From Herbaspirillum rhizosphaerae_A (GTDB lineage: Bacteria > Pseudomonadota > Gammaproteobacteria > Burkholderiales > Burkholderiaceae_D), in the NCBI RefSeq assembly GCF_046025915.1, contig NZ_JAQQFR010000011.1, positions 1-64,000 on the forward strand: DNA of 64,000 bases, written 5' to 3'. The notes under the pieces are model-generated. The model did no database searches, was not told the origin of the DNA, and saw only the letters and a list, made by a program, of their open reading frames with translations. Position numbers and translations under genes: made by a program. Numbering within the stretch: the first letter of the stretch is position 1; every line of letters starts with the position of its first letter. This document shows positions 50,821 to 59,236 of the stretch, piece after piece.

Positions 50821-51357
50821 TTATTGGAATTCGATTGTGTATGTCACGCTCGAAGTCGTAGCACCGGCTGTTGCTGCACCTGTTGCCACGTATTGCGCCA
50901 AGTACGACAGGTTTGCGCTGCCGCCGGAGATCGCCACGGAGTTCGTATTTTGCGAACCGGAGCTGGCGCCGATTTTGATGTCTGCGCCGGCGGTTGTTGC
51001 CAAGCCGATCTGGACGTTGGTAGCGTTGCCTGCACCGGTAGCGATGTTCAGACGACCAGAGACTGGATCAACGTTAGTACCTGCTTCGAAGAACGCACGT
51101 GCATTGCCGCTGGCCGGCGAGCAGTTGCTCAGTGCGATGGTGAATGCTGTTTGACCAGCTTTAGCGCCGGCAGTGGCCAGTGAGGAAGCAGAGACCTTCG
51201 GCAAAGAGACTGTGAAAGTCGAGGACGAGCCGCTGTTGATGGTACAAGTTTGCGAGGTAACTGAACCGGTGAAATTGATAGTACCGTCGGAAGCAAACGA
51301 AGCGATAGGTGCCAGCGCAGCAACTGTCAGCAAGGAAGAGATAATGGTCTTTTTCAT
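50821..51357 (-). CDS. Type 1-like fimbrial major subunit
   Basis: A 178-residue pilin with a signal peptide (ending near SFAS) and the fimbrial fold: a Cys pair (TCTINSG and LSNCSP) and a C-terminal beta strand for donor-strand exchange ending SVTYTIEFQ with the penultimate aromatic residue. The ATG at 51357 starts the signal peptide KKTIISSLLTV; a longer frame adds 34 residues. It precedes the chaperone gene. Confidence 0.88.
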   Translation of the reverse strand: MKKTIISSLLTVAALAPIASFASDGTINFTGSVTSQTCTINSGSSSTFTVSLPKVSASSLATAGAKAGQTAFTIALSNCSPASGNARAFFEAGTNVDPVSGRLNIATGAGNATNVQIGLATTAGADIKIGASSGSQNTNSVAISGGSANLSYLAQYVATGAATAGATTSSVTYTIEFQ

Positions 51358-51877
51358 GATGGAGTATTCCAAAGAATTGTAAAAGTAAGTTGTTGTGATT
51401 TCCAAGATTCTTGAATACCCGGGAATACGTGCCGTCGTACATTCAGCGTCAGACAACAACGCATTCCAGTTCTTGTGCGAACCTCAATCACAGGACGCAT
51501 GGTAGGGATCTGAGACTGAGAAAAATATAAGAAAACTCTTAAAGATTACGCCGTGTGATTTCTCTCGGAAATTACGACGCTGCCATGAGTGACTCTCCGC
51601 GAGTCATGCAGTGAATGTGGATAATGTTCTGTTTTGACATCGAAAAAGTGTGATTCTGTTATCACCTATACGTGAGTGGAGAATGGTTGAGAACGAGACA
51701 TGTTGATGCCTACTCAACGCTGAATAAGAAGATGATTTGCGGCGGGAGAGGGAACGAGCTGAGCTCTATAGGCGTGTTGCCGCTCCATAAATTTTGCGCG
51801 GTAGAGGCGCGGGAATGATGCTGAAATTCAGATTGTTGCAATCACCGGTTTCGCGAATTGCTACGGAAAAGATATGC
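51358..51877. other. A+T-rich region upstream of the pilin gene
   Basis: This 520-bp region should hold the pilin promoter on the minus strand. It has short inverted repeats (for example TGACTC-TCCGC-GAGTCA near 51590-51606 and GTGAT-TCTGTT-ATCAC near 51649). No gene, invertible element or recombinase gene was seen. Confidence 0.5.
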
Positions 51878-53053
51878 TCATGCGCGATCATCGGATGGCT
51901 GCGCTAGAAAAAGCTCTCCCTGAATTTCTTCCTGCATGTCATCCATCGATCCCGGCTTCGACAAGGCGCCAACTCTGACTCCGAGCAGCCGCAATCTTTG
52001 CTCCAGCGGAACGCGCCGCAGACATTCGCCCGCCGCCTGACGAATGGTCGCGGCGTCAGCAGTTGAGGAAGCTAAGGTGACGTCACGTGTGACGGTCGAA
52101 AAATCAGCGTAGCGCAATTTGATGCCGATGGTACGCCCGACATATCCCTTGCGATGTAAATCGTCCGCAACACGTGCGCAAAGCGACGTAAAAATCCCAG
52201 ACAATTTTTCTCTGTCCTGGCGCGCGTGCAGGTCGCGTTCAAAAGTGGTTTCGCGGCTGATCGATTTTGGTTCGGAGCTGGTTGATACCGGCCGGTCATC
52301 GATCCCCTGCGCCACGTTTCCGAGCCAGGCCGAATAGCTGCGCCCAAAATGATCCTGTAGGAGGCCGGCGTCCGCTTTGGCAAGATCGCCGACGGTCAGA
52401 ATCCCCAGGGTGGTCAGTTTCTCAGCCGCTTTAGGCCCGATGCCATTGATCTTGCGGGCGGGAAGCGGCCATATCCGCATGGAGACATCGTCCATGCCGA
52501 TGATGGTCAGCCCGTTGGGCTTCTCGAGGTCGGAGCAGATTTTGGCCAGCAATTTGTTTGGTGCAACGCCGATCGAGCATGACAGGCCGGTTGCCTCGCT
52601 GACGGCAGTTTTGATGCGTGTCGCCAAGGCCCGTGTTTCTTCATCGTGTTCTGAAAGATCGATGTAGATTTCATCAATCCCCCGATCTTCAATGAGTGGC
52701 GCAATACTCGCCACCGCCTTCTTGAATAATCGTGAATAGTGCCGGTATGAATCGAAGTCGACTGGCAGCAGAACGGCCTCGGGAGCCAATTGTGCAGCCT
52801 TCATCATCCCCATCGCCGAGAAGACACCCAGCGCGCGCGCTTCATACGTCGAGGTGGTGATGACGCCACGACCAACATAGTCACGCAGCTTGGCAAACTC
52901 ACGCGTGCCGTCTTCGCGCATGACCGGCTGATGCACTGAACGTCCACCGATGACGACAGCCTTGCCGAGCAGCTCCGGATAGCGCAGCAGTTCGACCGAT
53001 GCGTAGAATGCATCCATATCGAGGTGTGCGATGCGGCGAATGGGGTTGTTCAT
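51878..53053 (-). CDS. dinB: DNA polymerase IV
   Basis: A Y-family polymerase for translesion synthesis. The 391-residue protein opens with RRIAHLDMDAFYASVE, which holds the first catalytic aspartate, and has the GIDEIYIDLS block with the other acidic residues. A helix-hairpin-helix (KINGIGPKAAEKL) and a little-finger domain follow. The ATG at 53053 gives the family N-terminus but has no ribosome site. A TTG at 53116 would overlap the slyX stop by four bases and add 21 residues. The usual C-terminal clamp-binding motif is not obvious. Confidence 0.9.
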   Translation of the reverse strand: MNNPIRRIAHLDMDAFYASVELLRYPELLGKAVVIGGRSVHQPVMREDGTREFAKLRDYVGRGVITTSTYEARALGVFSAMGMMKAAQLAPEAVLLPVDFDSYRHYSRLFKKAVASIAPLIEDRGIDEIYIDLSEHDEETRALATRIKTAVSEATGLSCSIGVAPNKLLAKICSDLEKPNGLTIIGMDDVSMRIWPLPARKINGIGPKAAEKLTTLGILTVGDLAKADAGLLQDHFGRSYSAWLGNVAQGIDDRPVSTSSEPKSISRETTFERDLHARQDREKLSGIFTSLCARVADDLHRKGYVGRTIGIKLRYADFSTVTRDVTLASSTADAATIRQAAGECLRRVPLEQRLRLLGVRVGALSKPGSMDDMQEEIQGELFLAQPSDDRA

Positions 53054-53112
53054 TCTGGAGCGGGGCGTGGTCAATGCAGATCCGGCCAGTAGCCGAGGTC
53101 GATCCGGTTCGA

Positions 53113-53325
53113 TCAATAGTGCGGTGGTCTTTCGTTCTCGATGCTTCGCTGTTCGCTGATGCTGTTGGCGGTATCCTTGACTTGCCGCGCCAGCGTCGTC
53201 AGCAGCTTTTCGAGCTCATCGATTTTCTTTTGCTGCTCATAGACAATCTTGTTGAGGGTATCGACCGTGTCTTCCTGATGTGTCAGCTTCAGCTCGATGT
53301 CGATCAGACGTTCTTCGTCGATCAT
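53113..53325 (-). CDS. slyX: SlyX family protein
   Basis: A 70-residue coiled-coil protein. The heptad pattern runs through LIDIELKLTHQEDTVDTLNKIVYEQQKKIDELEKLL, and it ends PPHY as SlyX proteins do. Its role is unknown. The ATG at 53325 follows GGAG and overlaps the end of the upstream flavoprotein gene by four bases. Confidence 0.88.
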   Translation of the reverse strand: MIDEERLIDIELKLTHQEDTVDTLNKIVYEQQKKIDELEKLLTTLARQVKDTANSISEQRSIENERPPHY

Positions 53326-54608
53326 GATGTTTTCTCCGTGTCGATTGACGATAGGTTTAACCAACGCAATGCGCCTTGTGCGGCAACGCGGCCGCTGGCG
53401 AAGCAGGCGGTCAGCAGGTAGCCACCGGTTGGCGCTTCCCAATCCAGCATCTCGCCGGCGCAAAATACGCCGGGCACGGGATGCAGCATCAGATCGTCAT
53501 TCATGGCTTCAAATGGTACACCGCCGGCGCTGCTGATGGCTTCATCAATCGGACGCGCGGCACGCAGGCGAATCGGCAGTTCCTTGATGGCATGCGCCAG
53601 CTTGTGCATGTCTTGAAAATCCTCGGCGCTGGTGCATTCGCGCAGTAGCGCTGCTTTCGCTCCCTTGAGTTTCAGGCGGCTTTGCAGATGGCTGGACATT
53701 GACCGTGCGCCGCGCGGATGTTGCAGCTCGCTCAGCACGCGCGAGGGCATCCAGTCCGGCAGCAAGTCGAGATACAGTGTCGCAGGTGCAGCAAGCGTGA
53801 TGGCATCGCGCAGTGGCGCCGACAAGGCGTAGATCAGACCGCCTTCGATACCGGTTTCGGTAATGATGCATTCGCCCTGGCGGCGTAAAGGCGTGCCATC
53901 GCTCAGCATGACGGTCGCCGCGATGGTCTTTAATGGTTCTCCGGCAGTGCGGCTGCGGAAATGCTCGCTCCAGTCGACATCGAAACCGCAATTGGCTGGC
54001 TGCAACGGCGCAAGCTCGACACCACGTTCACGCAGCAGCGCCATCCAGGCGCCATCCGAGCCAAGTCTTGCCCAACTGCCGCCGCCGAGTGCAAGAATGC
54101 TTGCCGAGGAGGTGACTGAGATTTCTCCGTCAGGCGTGGTGAAGCGCAAGTTGTCATCAGCATCCCAACCTTGCCACCGATGCCGCATGTGAAAGCGCAC
54201 ACCGGCCTCGCGCAGGCGATGCAGCCATGCGCGCAACAGTGGTGCGGCTTTCATGTCGGCAGGAAAAACACGGCCGGAACTGCCCACGAAGGTATCGATA
54301 TCAAGACCGTGTATCCATGCGCGCAACTGGTTCGGGCCGAAGTCTTGCAGCATCGCCGCAATTTCATTGCGGCGTGTGCCGTAGCGAGAGAGAAAGCCGT
54401 CGATGTCTTCCGAATGCGTAATGTTCATGCCGCCTTTACCGGCCAGCAAAAACTTGCGTCCGACGGATGGCATGGCGTCGTAAAGATCAACCTGCACGCC
54501 ATTGAGCGCCAGCACTTCGGCGGCCATCAACCCGGCTGGACCGCCGCCTACGATAGCTACCGTAGCAACGTTGGCGACGTTTTTTTGATCAGTGGCGGGA
54601 TGGGGCAC
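53322..54608 (-). CDS. NAD(P)/FAD-dependent oxidoreductase (HI0933/TIGR03862 type)
   Basis: A 428-residue flavoprotein. The FAD-binding GxGxxG is VAIVGGGPAGLMAAE near residue 18. It has the family blocks GRKFLLAGKGGMNITHSE and GVFCAGEMLDWEAPTGGY. The substrate is unknown. It overlaps the permease gene upstream by 20 bases and slyX downstream by four, so the genes are likely co-transcribed. Confidence 0.88.
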   Translation of the reverse strand: MPHPATDQKNVANVATVAIVGGGPAGLMAAEVLALNGVQVDLYDAMPSVGRKFLLAGKGGMNITHSEDIDGFLSRYGTRRNEIAAMLQDFGPNQLRAWIHGLDIDTFVGSSGRVFPADMKAAPLLRAWLHRLREAGVRFHMRHRWQGWDADDNLRFTTPDGEISVTSSASILALGGGSWARLGSDGAWMALLRERGVELAPLQPANCGFDVDWSEHFRSRTAGEPLKTIAATVMLSDGTPLRRQGECIITETGIEGGLIYALSAPLRDAITLAAPATLYLDLLPDWMPSRVLSELQHPRGARSMSSHLQSRLKLKGAKAALLRECTSAEDFQDMHKLAHAIKELPIRLRAARPIDEAISSAGGVPFEAMNDDLMLHPVPGVFCAGEMLDWEAPTGGYLLTACFASGRVAAQGALRWLNLSSIDTEKTS

Positions 54609-55356
54609 TGTATTTCTTTTCCAGTCTGGCGACCAACATGGCCAGACAAATGGTCATCGTGAAGTACACCACCGAGATCGTGATGTACGGTTCCCAATAG
54701 CGGGAGTAATTGCCAGCGACGGTGCGCGCGGCATAGGCCAGTTCGGCCAGGCCGATGGTCGACACCAAGGAGGAATCTTTGAGCAAGGTGATCGCTTCAT
54801 TACCGAGTGGCGGCAGCATGCGGCGAAATGCCTGTGGCAGGATGATATAGCGCATGCGCAAGCGGTAACCCATGCCCAGGCTCGATGCCGCATAACTTTG
54901 GCCTCGATCGATCGACTGGATGCCGGCGCGAAAAATTTCGGAAATGTACGCCGCCGCATTCAGCGACAAGGCCACGATGCCGGACACAAAAGCGCCGTAA
55001 TCCTGTTTGATCGTGCGCGCCAGTTCACCGGAAATCAGCAGGCCGTTGTCTTGATGGATCAGCATCGGCATCACGGCGAAGTGGATCAACAGAATCTGCA
55101 CGAACAGCGGTGTGCCACGGAAAAAGGCCACGTAAAAACCGGCGATCCATTTGGTCACGCGCAACACATATTTCCACATGCCGTGTTGGACGTCGGCCAG
55201 CCGCAGCATGCCCAGCAGCAGCCCCATCACTGTGCCCGCGATGATGCTGATCACGGCCACTTCCAGCGTCATGAAGAAGCCCTTGATGAACAGCGGCGCG
55301 TAGCCTTCGATGATGCTCCAGCGGAAATCCATGATGGGAAATTGAGTAGTGGACAT
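54589..55356 (-). CDS. Polar amino-acid ABC transporter permease
   Basis: A 255-residue inner-membrane permease of the His/Glu/Gln group with about five transmembrane helices. The signature block AAYISEIFRAGIQSIDRGQSYAA (the EAA loop that contacts the ATPase) lies near residue 148. It follows the binding-protein gene. A hairpin with a T tract ends directly before its ATG, leaving no ribosome site. No ATPase gene lies beside it. Confidence 0.92.
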   Translation of the reverse strand: MSTTQFPIMDFRWSIIEGYAPLFIKGFFMTLEVAVISIIAGTVMGLLLGMLRLADVQHGMWKYVLRVTKWIAGFYVAFFRGTPLFVQILLIHFAVMPMLIHQDNGLLISGELARTIKQDYGAFVSGIVALSLNAAAYISEIFRAGIQSIDRGQSYAASSLGMGYRLRMRYIILPQAFRRMLPPLGNEAITLLKDSSLVSTIGLAELAYAARTVAGNYSRYWEPYITISVVYFTMTICLAMLVARLEKKYSAPSRH

Positions 55357-55389
55357 GAAAAATGCGCAATCCGGTTGGATTACGCATTT
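55357..55389 (-). terminator. Attenuator-like hairpin between binding protein and permease genes
   Basis: On the minus strand AAATGCGTAATCC pairs with GGATTGCGCATTT (one mismatch), followed by T residues just before the permease ATG. It would let only part of the transcripts continue, as expected for a binding protein needed in excess. Confidence 0.7.
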
Positions 55390-55464
55390 GTCCGAATTAT
55401 ACCGCAGCGCCGCTGCCAGCCTAGATTCTCTTGAGAGCAGGCCTACAGCAAAGCGAGGTGAAAA

Positions 55465-56262
55465 TTACTTCTTCGCGCCGAAGTACTGCGCGCTGATCTT
55501 GTCAAACGTGCCATCGGCCTTCAGGTCGGCCATGCCCTTGTTGACCTTGTTCAGCAGCTCGGTGTTGCCTTTACGCACGGCGATGCCGTAATACTCTTTC
55601 GGGAAACCGGCATCGGAGACGGTACGCAGCTTGCTCGACGGATTGTTGGTGATGTAATTCTTGACCACGGCATCATCGGCCACCACGGCGTCAACGCCGC
55701 CGGTTTCGAGTTCCTTCAATGCCAGCGGGGTAGAGTCCAGACGCTTGATGTTTGCGCTGTTCTTGCCGAGCAGGTTCTGTACAACTTCGTCACCGGTCGT
55801 GGCGCTCTGTACGCCGACCTTCAGCGTTTTCAGGTCGTCGAACTTTTGCACCTTGGTGTTATTGGCCGCCACGGCGATCAGTTGCGATGCCTCGAAATAC
55901 GGCTCGGAGAAATCAACGGTCTGCTTGCGCTCATCGGTGATGGTGATGGCCGAGATCAACAGATCGCGGTCGCCTTGCGCCAGGAAGTTGAAGAAGCCTT
56001 CAAATGGTGTCGGTACAAACTTCACTTCAATGCCGATCTTTTGCGCCAGTGCCTTCATCACATCGATGTCGAATCCGACTACATTCTTTTGTTCGTTCTC
56101 AGCAGAAAACGGCGCATACGCCGATTCCACGCCAACCAGATAAACCTTGGCTGCAGGAGCTGCGGCCGGTGCTTGTGCAACCGGTTCGTCTTTCTTGCCG
56201 CAAGCAGACAGCGCGGATACCAGCGCCAACAGGGGAACGAATTGTTTGAAGAACTTGTTCAT
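55465..56262 (-). CDS. Amino-acid ABC transporter substrate-binding lipoprotein
   Basis: A 265-residue type 2 periplasmic-binding protein with a lipobox (LSAC, Cys21) and a short Ala/Pro linker. The start of the domain is VGVESAYAPFSAENEQ, and the DERKQTVDFSEPY block is typical for polar amino-acid binders. It would hand its ligand to the permease encoded downstream. The ligand is not clear. Confidence 0.9.
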   Translation of the reverse strand: MNKFFKQFVPLLALVSALSACGKKDEPVAQAPAAAPAAKVYLVGVESAYAPFSAENEQKNVVGFDIDVMKALAQKIGIEVKFVPTPFEGFFNFLAQGDRDLLISAITITDERKQTVDFSEPYFEASQLIAVAANNTKVQKFDDLKTLKVGVQSATTGDEVVQNLLGKNSANIKRLDSTPLALKELETGGVDAVVADDAVVKNYITNNPSSKLRTVSDAGFPKEYYGIAVRKGNTELLNKVNKGMADLKADGTFDKISAQYFGAKK

Positions 56263-56563
56263 GAGTTACCTTGTAAAAATGAAAACAATACAGACACCGA
56301 AGCCGCGTCAGTCTATGCATCCAGGGGAATTCGGAAAGGGGAGGATTGTAAACGTTTACCGGGGCGATAAACGCATTTTGTGGCAGAAATGCGGGCAAAA
56401 ACACGATCAACATGTCGTCAAGATGCGTCGGTGGTGCATCGTTATTGCCAAATCTGCAATCGTCGTAAATCCAGCGCAGGCCCGGCCGTCGCGAGGGATA
56501 CCCGGTTTGATCAGGAATTTGGCCAGTGTCTGTTCGTCACTCCAGTCAGAGCGCGATCGAACC
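56263..56563. other. Intergenic region between binding protein and rep
   Basis: About 300 bp. It contains the palindrome at 56348-56359 and should hold the binding-protein promoter. Overlapping open frames on both strands lack good starts, and none was accepted as a gene. Confidence 0.5.
56348..56359. promoter_or_regulatory. Perfect palindrome GTAAACGTTTAC, LacI-type operator candidate
   Basis: A 12-bp palindrome about 86 bases upstream of the binding-protein start codon. The central CG with flanking A/T is the pattern seen in operators of LacI/GalR regulators. No such regulator gene is in the window. Confidence 0.4.
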
Positions 56564-58645
56564 TCAATCGTTTGAAGGCGTCGGGGTGGTGCGCGGCTGT
56601 TGCAACAAGGCCTTGAGATTGGCCAGCCGGTTCTGCGGTGTGATGACTTCGCTTTCCTTGGGCACGGCGTCGCCGACATCGAGGTTCATTTCCTTGATGA
56701 AGCGCGACGGATCGCAGGCCGTGTATTCGCGGGCACGCTTGCGGCGCTTGCACCAGGTGATCTGCAGGCTGCGCTGGGCGCGCGTGATGCCGACATACAT
56801 CAGGCGGCGTTCTTCCTCGATACGCGCAGCGATCGTCTCGGCCGGCGCATCGGGGTCGCCCTTGTGCGGCAGGATGCCTTCTTCCACACCGATCAAAAAC
56901 ACGTGTGGATATTCCAGTCCCTTGGAGGCGTGCAGCGTCGACATGCGCACCGCATCCTGCTCTTCATCCTTGCCTTCCAGCATGGACATCAGCGCCACCA
57001 TCTGGGTCAGTTCCAGCAGATTCTTTTCTTCACCCTCGCCATCCTTGCCGCCGTTGCCGCGTTCTTTCAGCCAGGTGGTGAAGTCGACCACGTTCTGCCA
57101 TTTGCTCTGGGCCTGGCGCTCGTCGAAGGCGTCATAGCAGTAGCCTTCGTAGTTGATGGCTTCCATCATGTCGTCGAGCACCAGCGCCGCGTTCTCGCCG
57201 CTGCCGGAAGGGCCGGGGCGGCTGGCGCGCGACTCGAGGTTGTTGATGAAATCGCAGAACTGACGCAGTGGCAGCAATTGCTTGTCGGGCAGCTTGTCTT
57301 CCAGCGCACCCTTGTAGACCGCTTCAAACAGCGAGCACTGCCACTGACCGGCCACCGTGCCGAGTACTTCCAGCGTGGCCTGGCCGATACCGCGGCGTGG
57401 TGTGGTGACGGCGCGGATGAATGCCGGATCGTCGTCCTGGTTGGCAATCAGGCGCAGGTAACTGATGATGTCCTTGATTTCGGCACGATCAAAGTAACTC
57501 TGCCCGCCGGACATCACGTAAGGAATACGTTCGCGCCGCAAGGCTTTTTCAAAAATGCGCGCCTGATGATTGCCGCGATACAAGATGGCGTAGTCGGAGA
57601 ATTTCGCACGCCGCTCGAAGCGATGCGCCGACAACATGATGGCGACTTGCTCGGCTTCGGCTTCGTCGTCATCCATCGCCATGACCTTGATCGGATCGCC
57701 GAGGCCATGCTCCGACCACAGTGCCTTTTCAAACAACTTGGGATTATTCGAAATCACCGAGTTGGCGGCTTGTAGAATGCGTGTGCTGGAACGGTAATTC
57801 TGTTCCAGCTTGATCAGATGCAGATTCGGAAAATCGATCTGCAGCGTCTTCAGATTTTCAATCGTCGCACCACGCCAGGCATAGATCGCCTGATCGTCGT
57901 CGCCCACGGCGGTGAACATCGGTTTCTTGCCGATGCCGCTGACCAGCAGCTTGACCAGCTCGTACTGGCAGGTGTTGGTGTCCTGATATTCATCCACCAG
58001 CAGATAGCGCAAGCGGCGCTGCCAGCGGTCGCGCACCTCTTCGTTATTGCGGAATAGTTCCACCGGCAAGCGGATCAGATCGTCGAAGTCGACCGCCTGA
58101 TAGGCCGATAGTGTCGCGACATAGCTGCGATAGATGCGGGCGGCCACAGCTTCCTCTTCGTCGACAGCATTCCTGAGAGCAAGATCCGGATCGATCAGAC
58201 CGTTTTTCCATAGCGACATCGCGTTCTGGATGCGACGGATCAGCTGCTTGTCGGTCGTTACCGCCAGATCTTGCACCAGCGAAAAGCAATCGTCGCTGTC
58301 CATGATCGAGAAGCGATCCTTCAGGCCCAGATGCTTGGCCTCCTGACGCAGAATCTTCACGCCCAGCGAGTGGAAGGTCGACACGGTCAGATGCTTTGCC
58401 TGCTTGGGTTCCTTCAGCAGTTTGGCAATACGCTCCTGCATTTCCAACGCGGCCTTGTTGGTAAAGGTCAGCGCGGCAATATGGCGCGATTCGTAGCCGC
58501 AGTTCTCGATCAGATGAGCGATCTTTTGTGTAATCACGCGCGTCTTGCCCGAACCGGCGCCGGCCAGCACCAGGCAAGGGCCGTTCATATACAACACAGC
58601 TTCGCTTTGCGGGGCGTTCAGGCCAAATGCGGGGGCAGCAGACAT
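56564..58645 (-). CDS. rep: ATP-dependent DNA helicase Rep (UvrD/Rep family)
   Basis: A 3'-5' superfamily 1 helicase that helps forks pass obstacles. The 693-residue protein has Walker A AGAGSGKTRV near residue 30, TFTNKAA, the motif II DEYQDTN, and motif III GDDDQAIYAWRGA. The length and C-terminal VGITRAQRSL match Rep more than UvrD. The ATG at 58645 is preferred over an upstream start adding 13 residues; neither has a strong ribosome site. Confidence 0.9.
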   Translation of the reverse strand: MSAAPAFGLNAPQSEAVLYMNGPCLVLAGAGSGKTRVITQKIAHLIENCGYESRHIAALTFTNKAALEMQERIAKLLKEPKQAKHLTVSTFHSLGVKILRQEAKHLGLKDRFSIMDSDDCFSLVQDLAVTTDKQLIRRIQNAMSLWKNGLIDPDLALRNAVDEEEAVAARIYRSYVATLSAYQAVDFDDLIRLPVELFRNNEEVRDRWQRRLRYLLVDEYQDTNTCQYELVKLLVSGIGKKPMFTAVGDDDQAIYAWRGATIENLKTLQIDFPNLHLIKLEQNYRSSTRILQAANSVISNNPKLFEKALWSEHGLGDPIKVMAMDDDEAEAEQVAIMLSAHRFERRAKFSDYAILYRGNHQARIFEKALRRERIPYVMSGGQSYFDRAEIKDIISYLRLIANQDDDPAFIRAVTTPRRGIGQATLEVLGTVAGQWQCSLFEAVYKGALEDKLPDKQLLPLRQFCDFINNLESRASRPGPSGSGENAALVLDDMMEAINYEGYCYDAFDERQAQSKWQNVVDFTTWLKERGNGGKDGEGEEKNLLELTQMVALMSMLEGKDEEQDAVRMSTLHASKGLEYPHVFLIGVEEGILPHKGDPDAPAETIAARIEEERRLMYVGITRAQRSLQITWCKRRKRAREYTACDPSRFIKEMNLDVGDAVPKESEVITPQNRLANLKALLQQPRTTPTPSND

Positions 58646-58755
58646 GCGGGGATCGATTCGGTACGGTGGGGGATAACACGCCATTGTAGCAGGCCGGGCA
58701 AGCCGGGCCGGGGCCTTCTGTGGGACAATGGAGGCATACGGAAACAGGCCATAGC

Positions 58756-59226
58756 ATGAAATTCAATCACTTGATACAAATCAACGATCCGCTCAATCCG
58801 CTGATCGACAATCTGACCCGCGAACAACTCTGGCGCGGGCTCGTCATGCGTGCGGAAGCACCGCAATTGTTCATGGAACATCTCGACGAATGCAAGCTGT
58901 CCGACAAGACGGATGCGTCGGTCAAGCGCATGCTGCGCTATGGCGAATTACGTATTCACGACGTCGTCACCTATGAGCCGCAAGTGCGGGTGCATTACCT
59001 GGTGCCGGCGCAGGGCGAGATCCCGACATCAAGTTTAAGCATGACCATCGAAGAGCCGGAAGCGGAAGCCTTATTCGTGCGCTTCGAATACGACGATGGT
59101 GCGCCGGAAGAAGTCGATACTGAGAAGGCCTTCTACGACCAGTTCCGCCGCTCGGCGTATGAAGAGGCGGATATCGATACCATCCGCATCATTCGTGAAC
59201 TGATTGTTAAAGGTTCGATGCATTAA
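58756..59226 (+). CDS. DUF1857 family SRPBCC protein
   Basis: A 156-residue protein resembling the AtaL/DUF1857 group with the START-like fold: KFNHLIQINDPLNPLIDNLTREQLWRGLVMRAE at the N-terminus and a C-terminal helix. Such proteins bind small hydrophobic ligands or act as cyclases; the actual role is unknown. It is divergent from rep and converges with the sugar cluster. Confidence 0.8.
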   Translation: MKFNHLIQINDPLNPLIDNLTREQLWRGLVMRAEAPQLFMEHLDECKLSDKTDASVKRMLRYGELRIHDVVTYEPQVRVHYLVPAQGEIPTSSLSMTIEEPEAEALFVRFEYDDGAPEEVDTEKAFYDQFRRSAYEEADIDTIRIIRELIVKGSMH

Positions 59227-59236
59227 GCATCGAACC

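Noticed and set aside
56147..56679. Overlapping open frames on both strands between the binding protein and rep
   Set aside because: They overlap the ends of two sure genes, lack good starts and show no recognisable protein.
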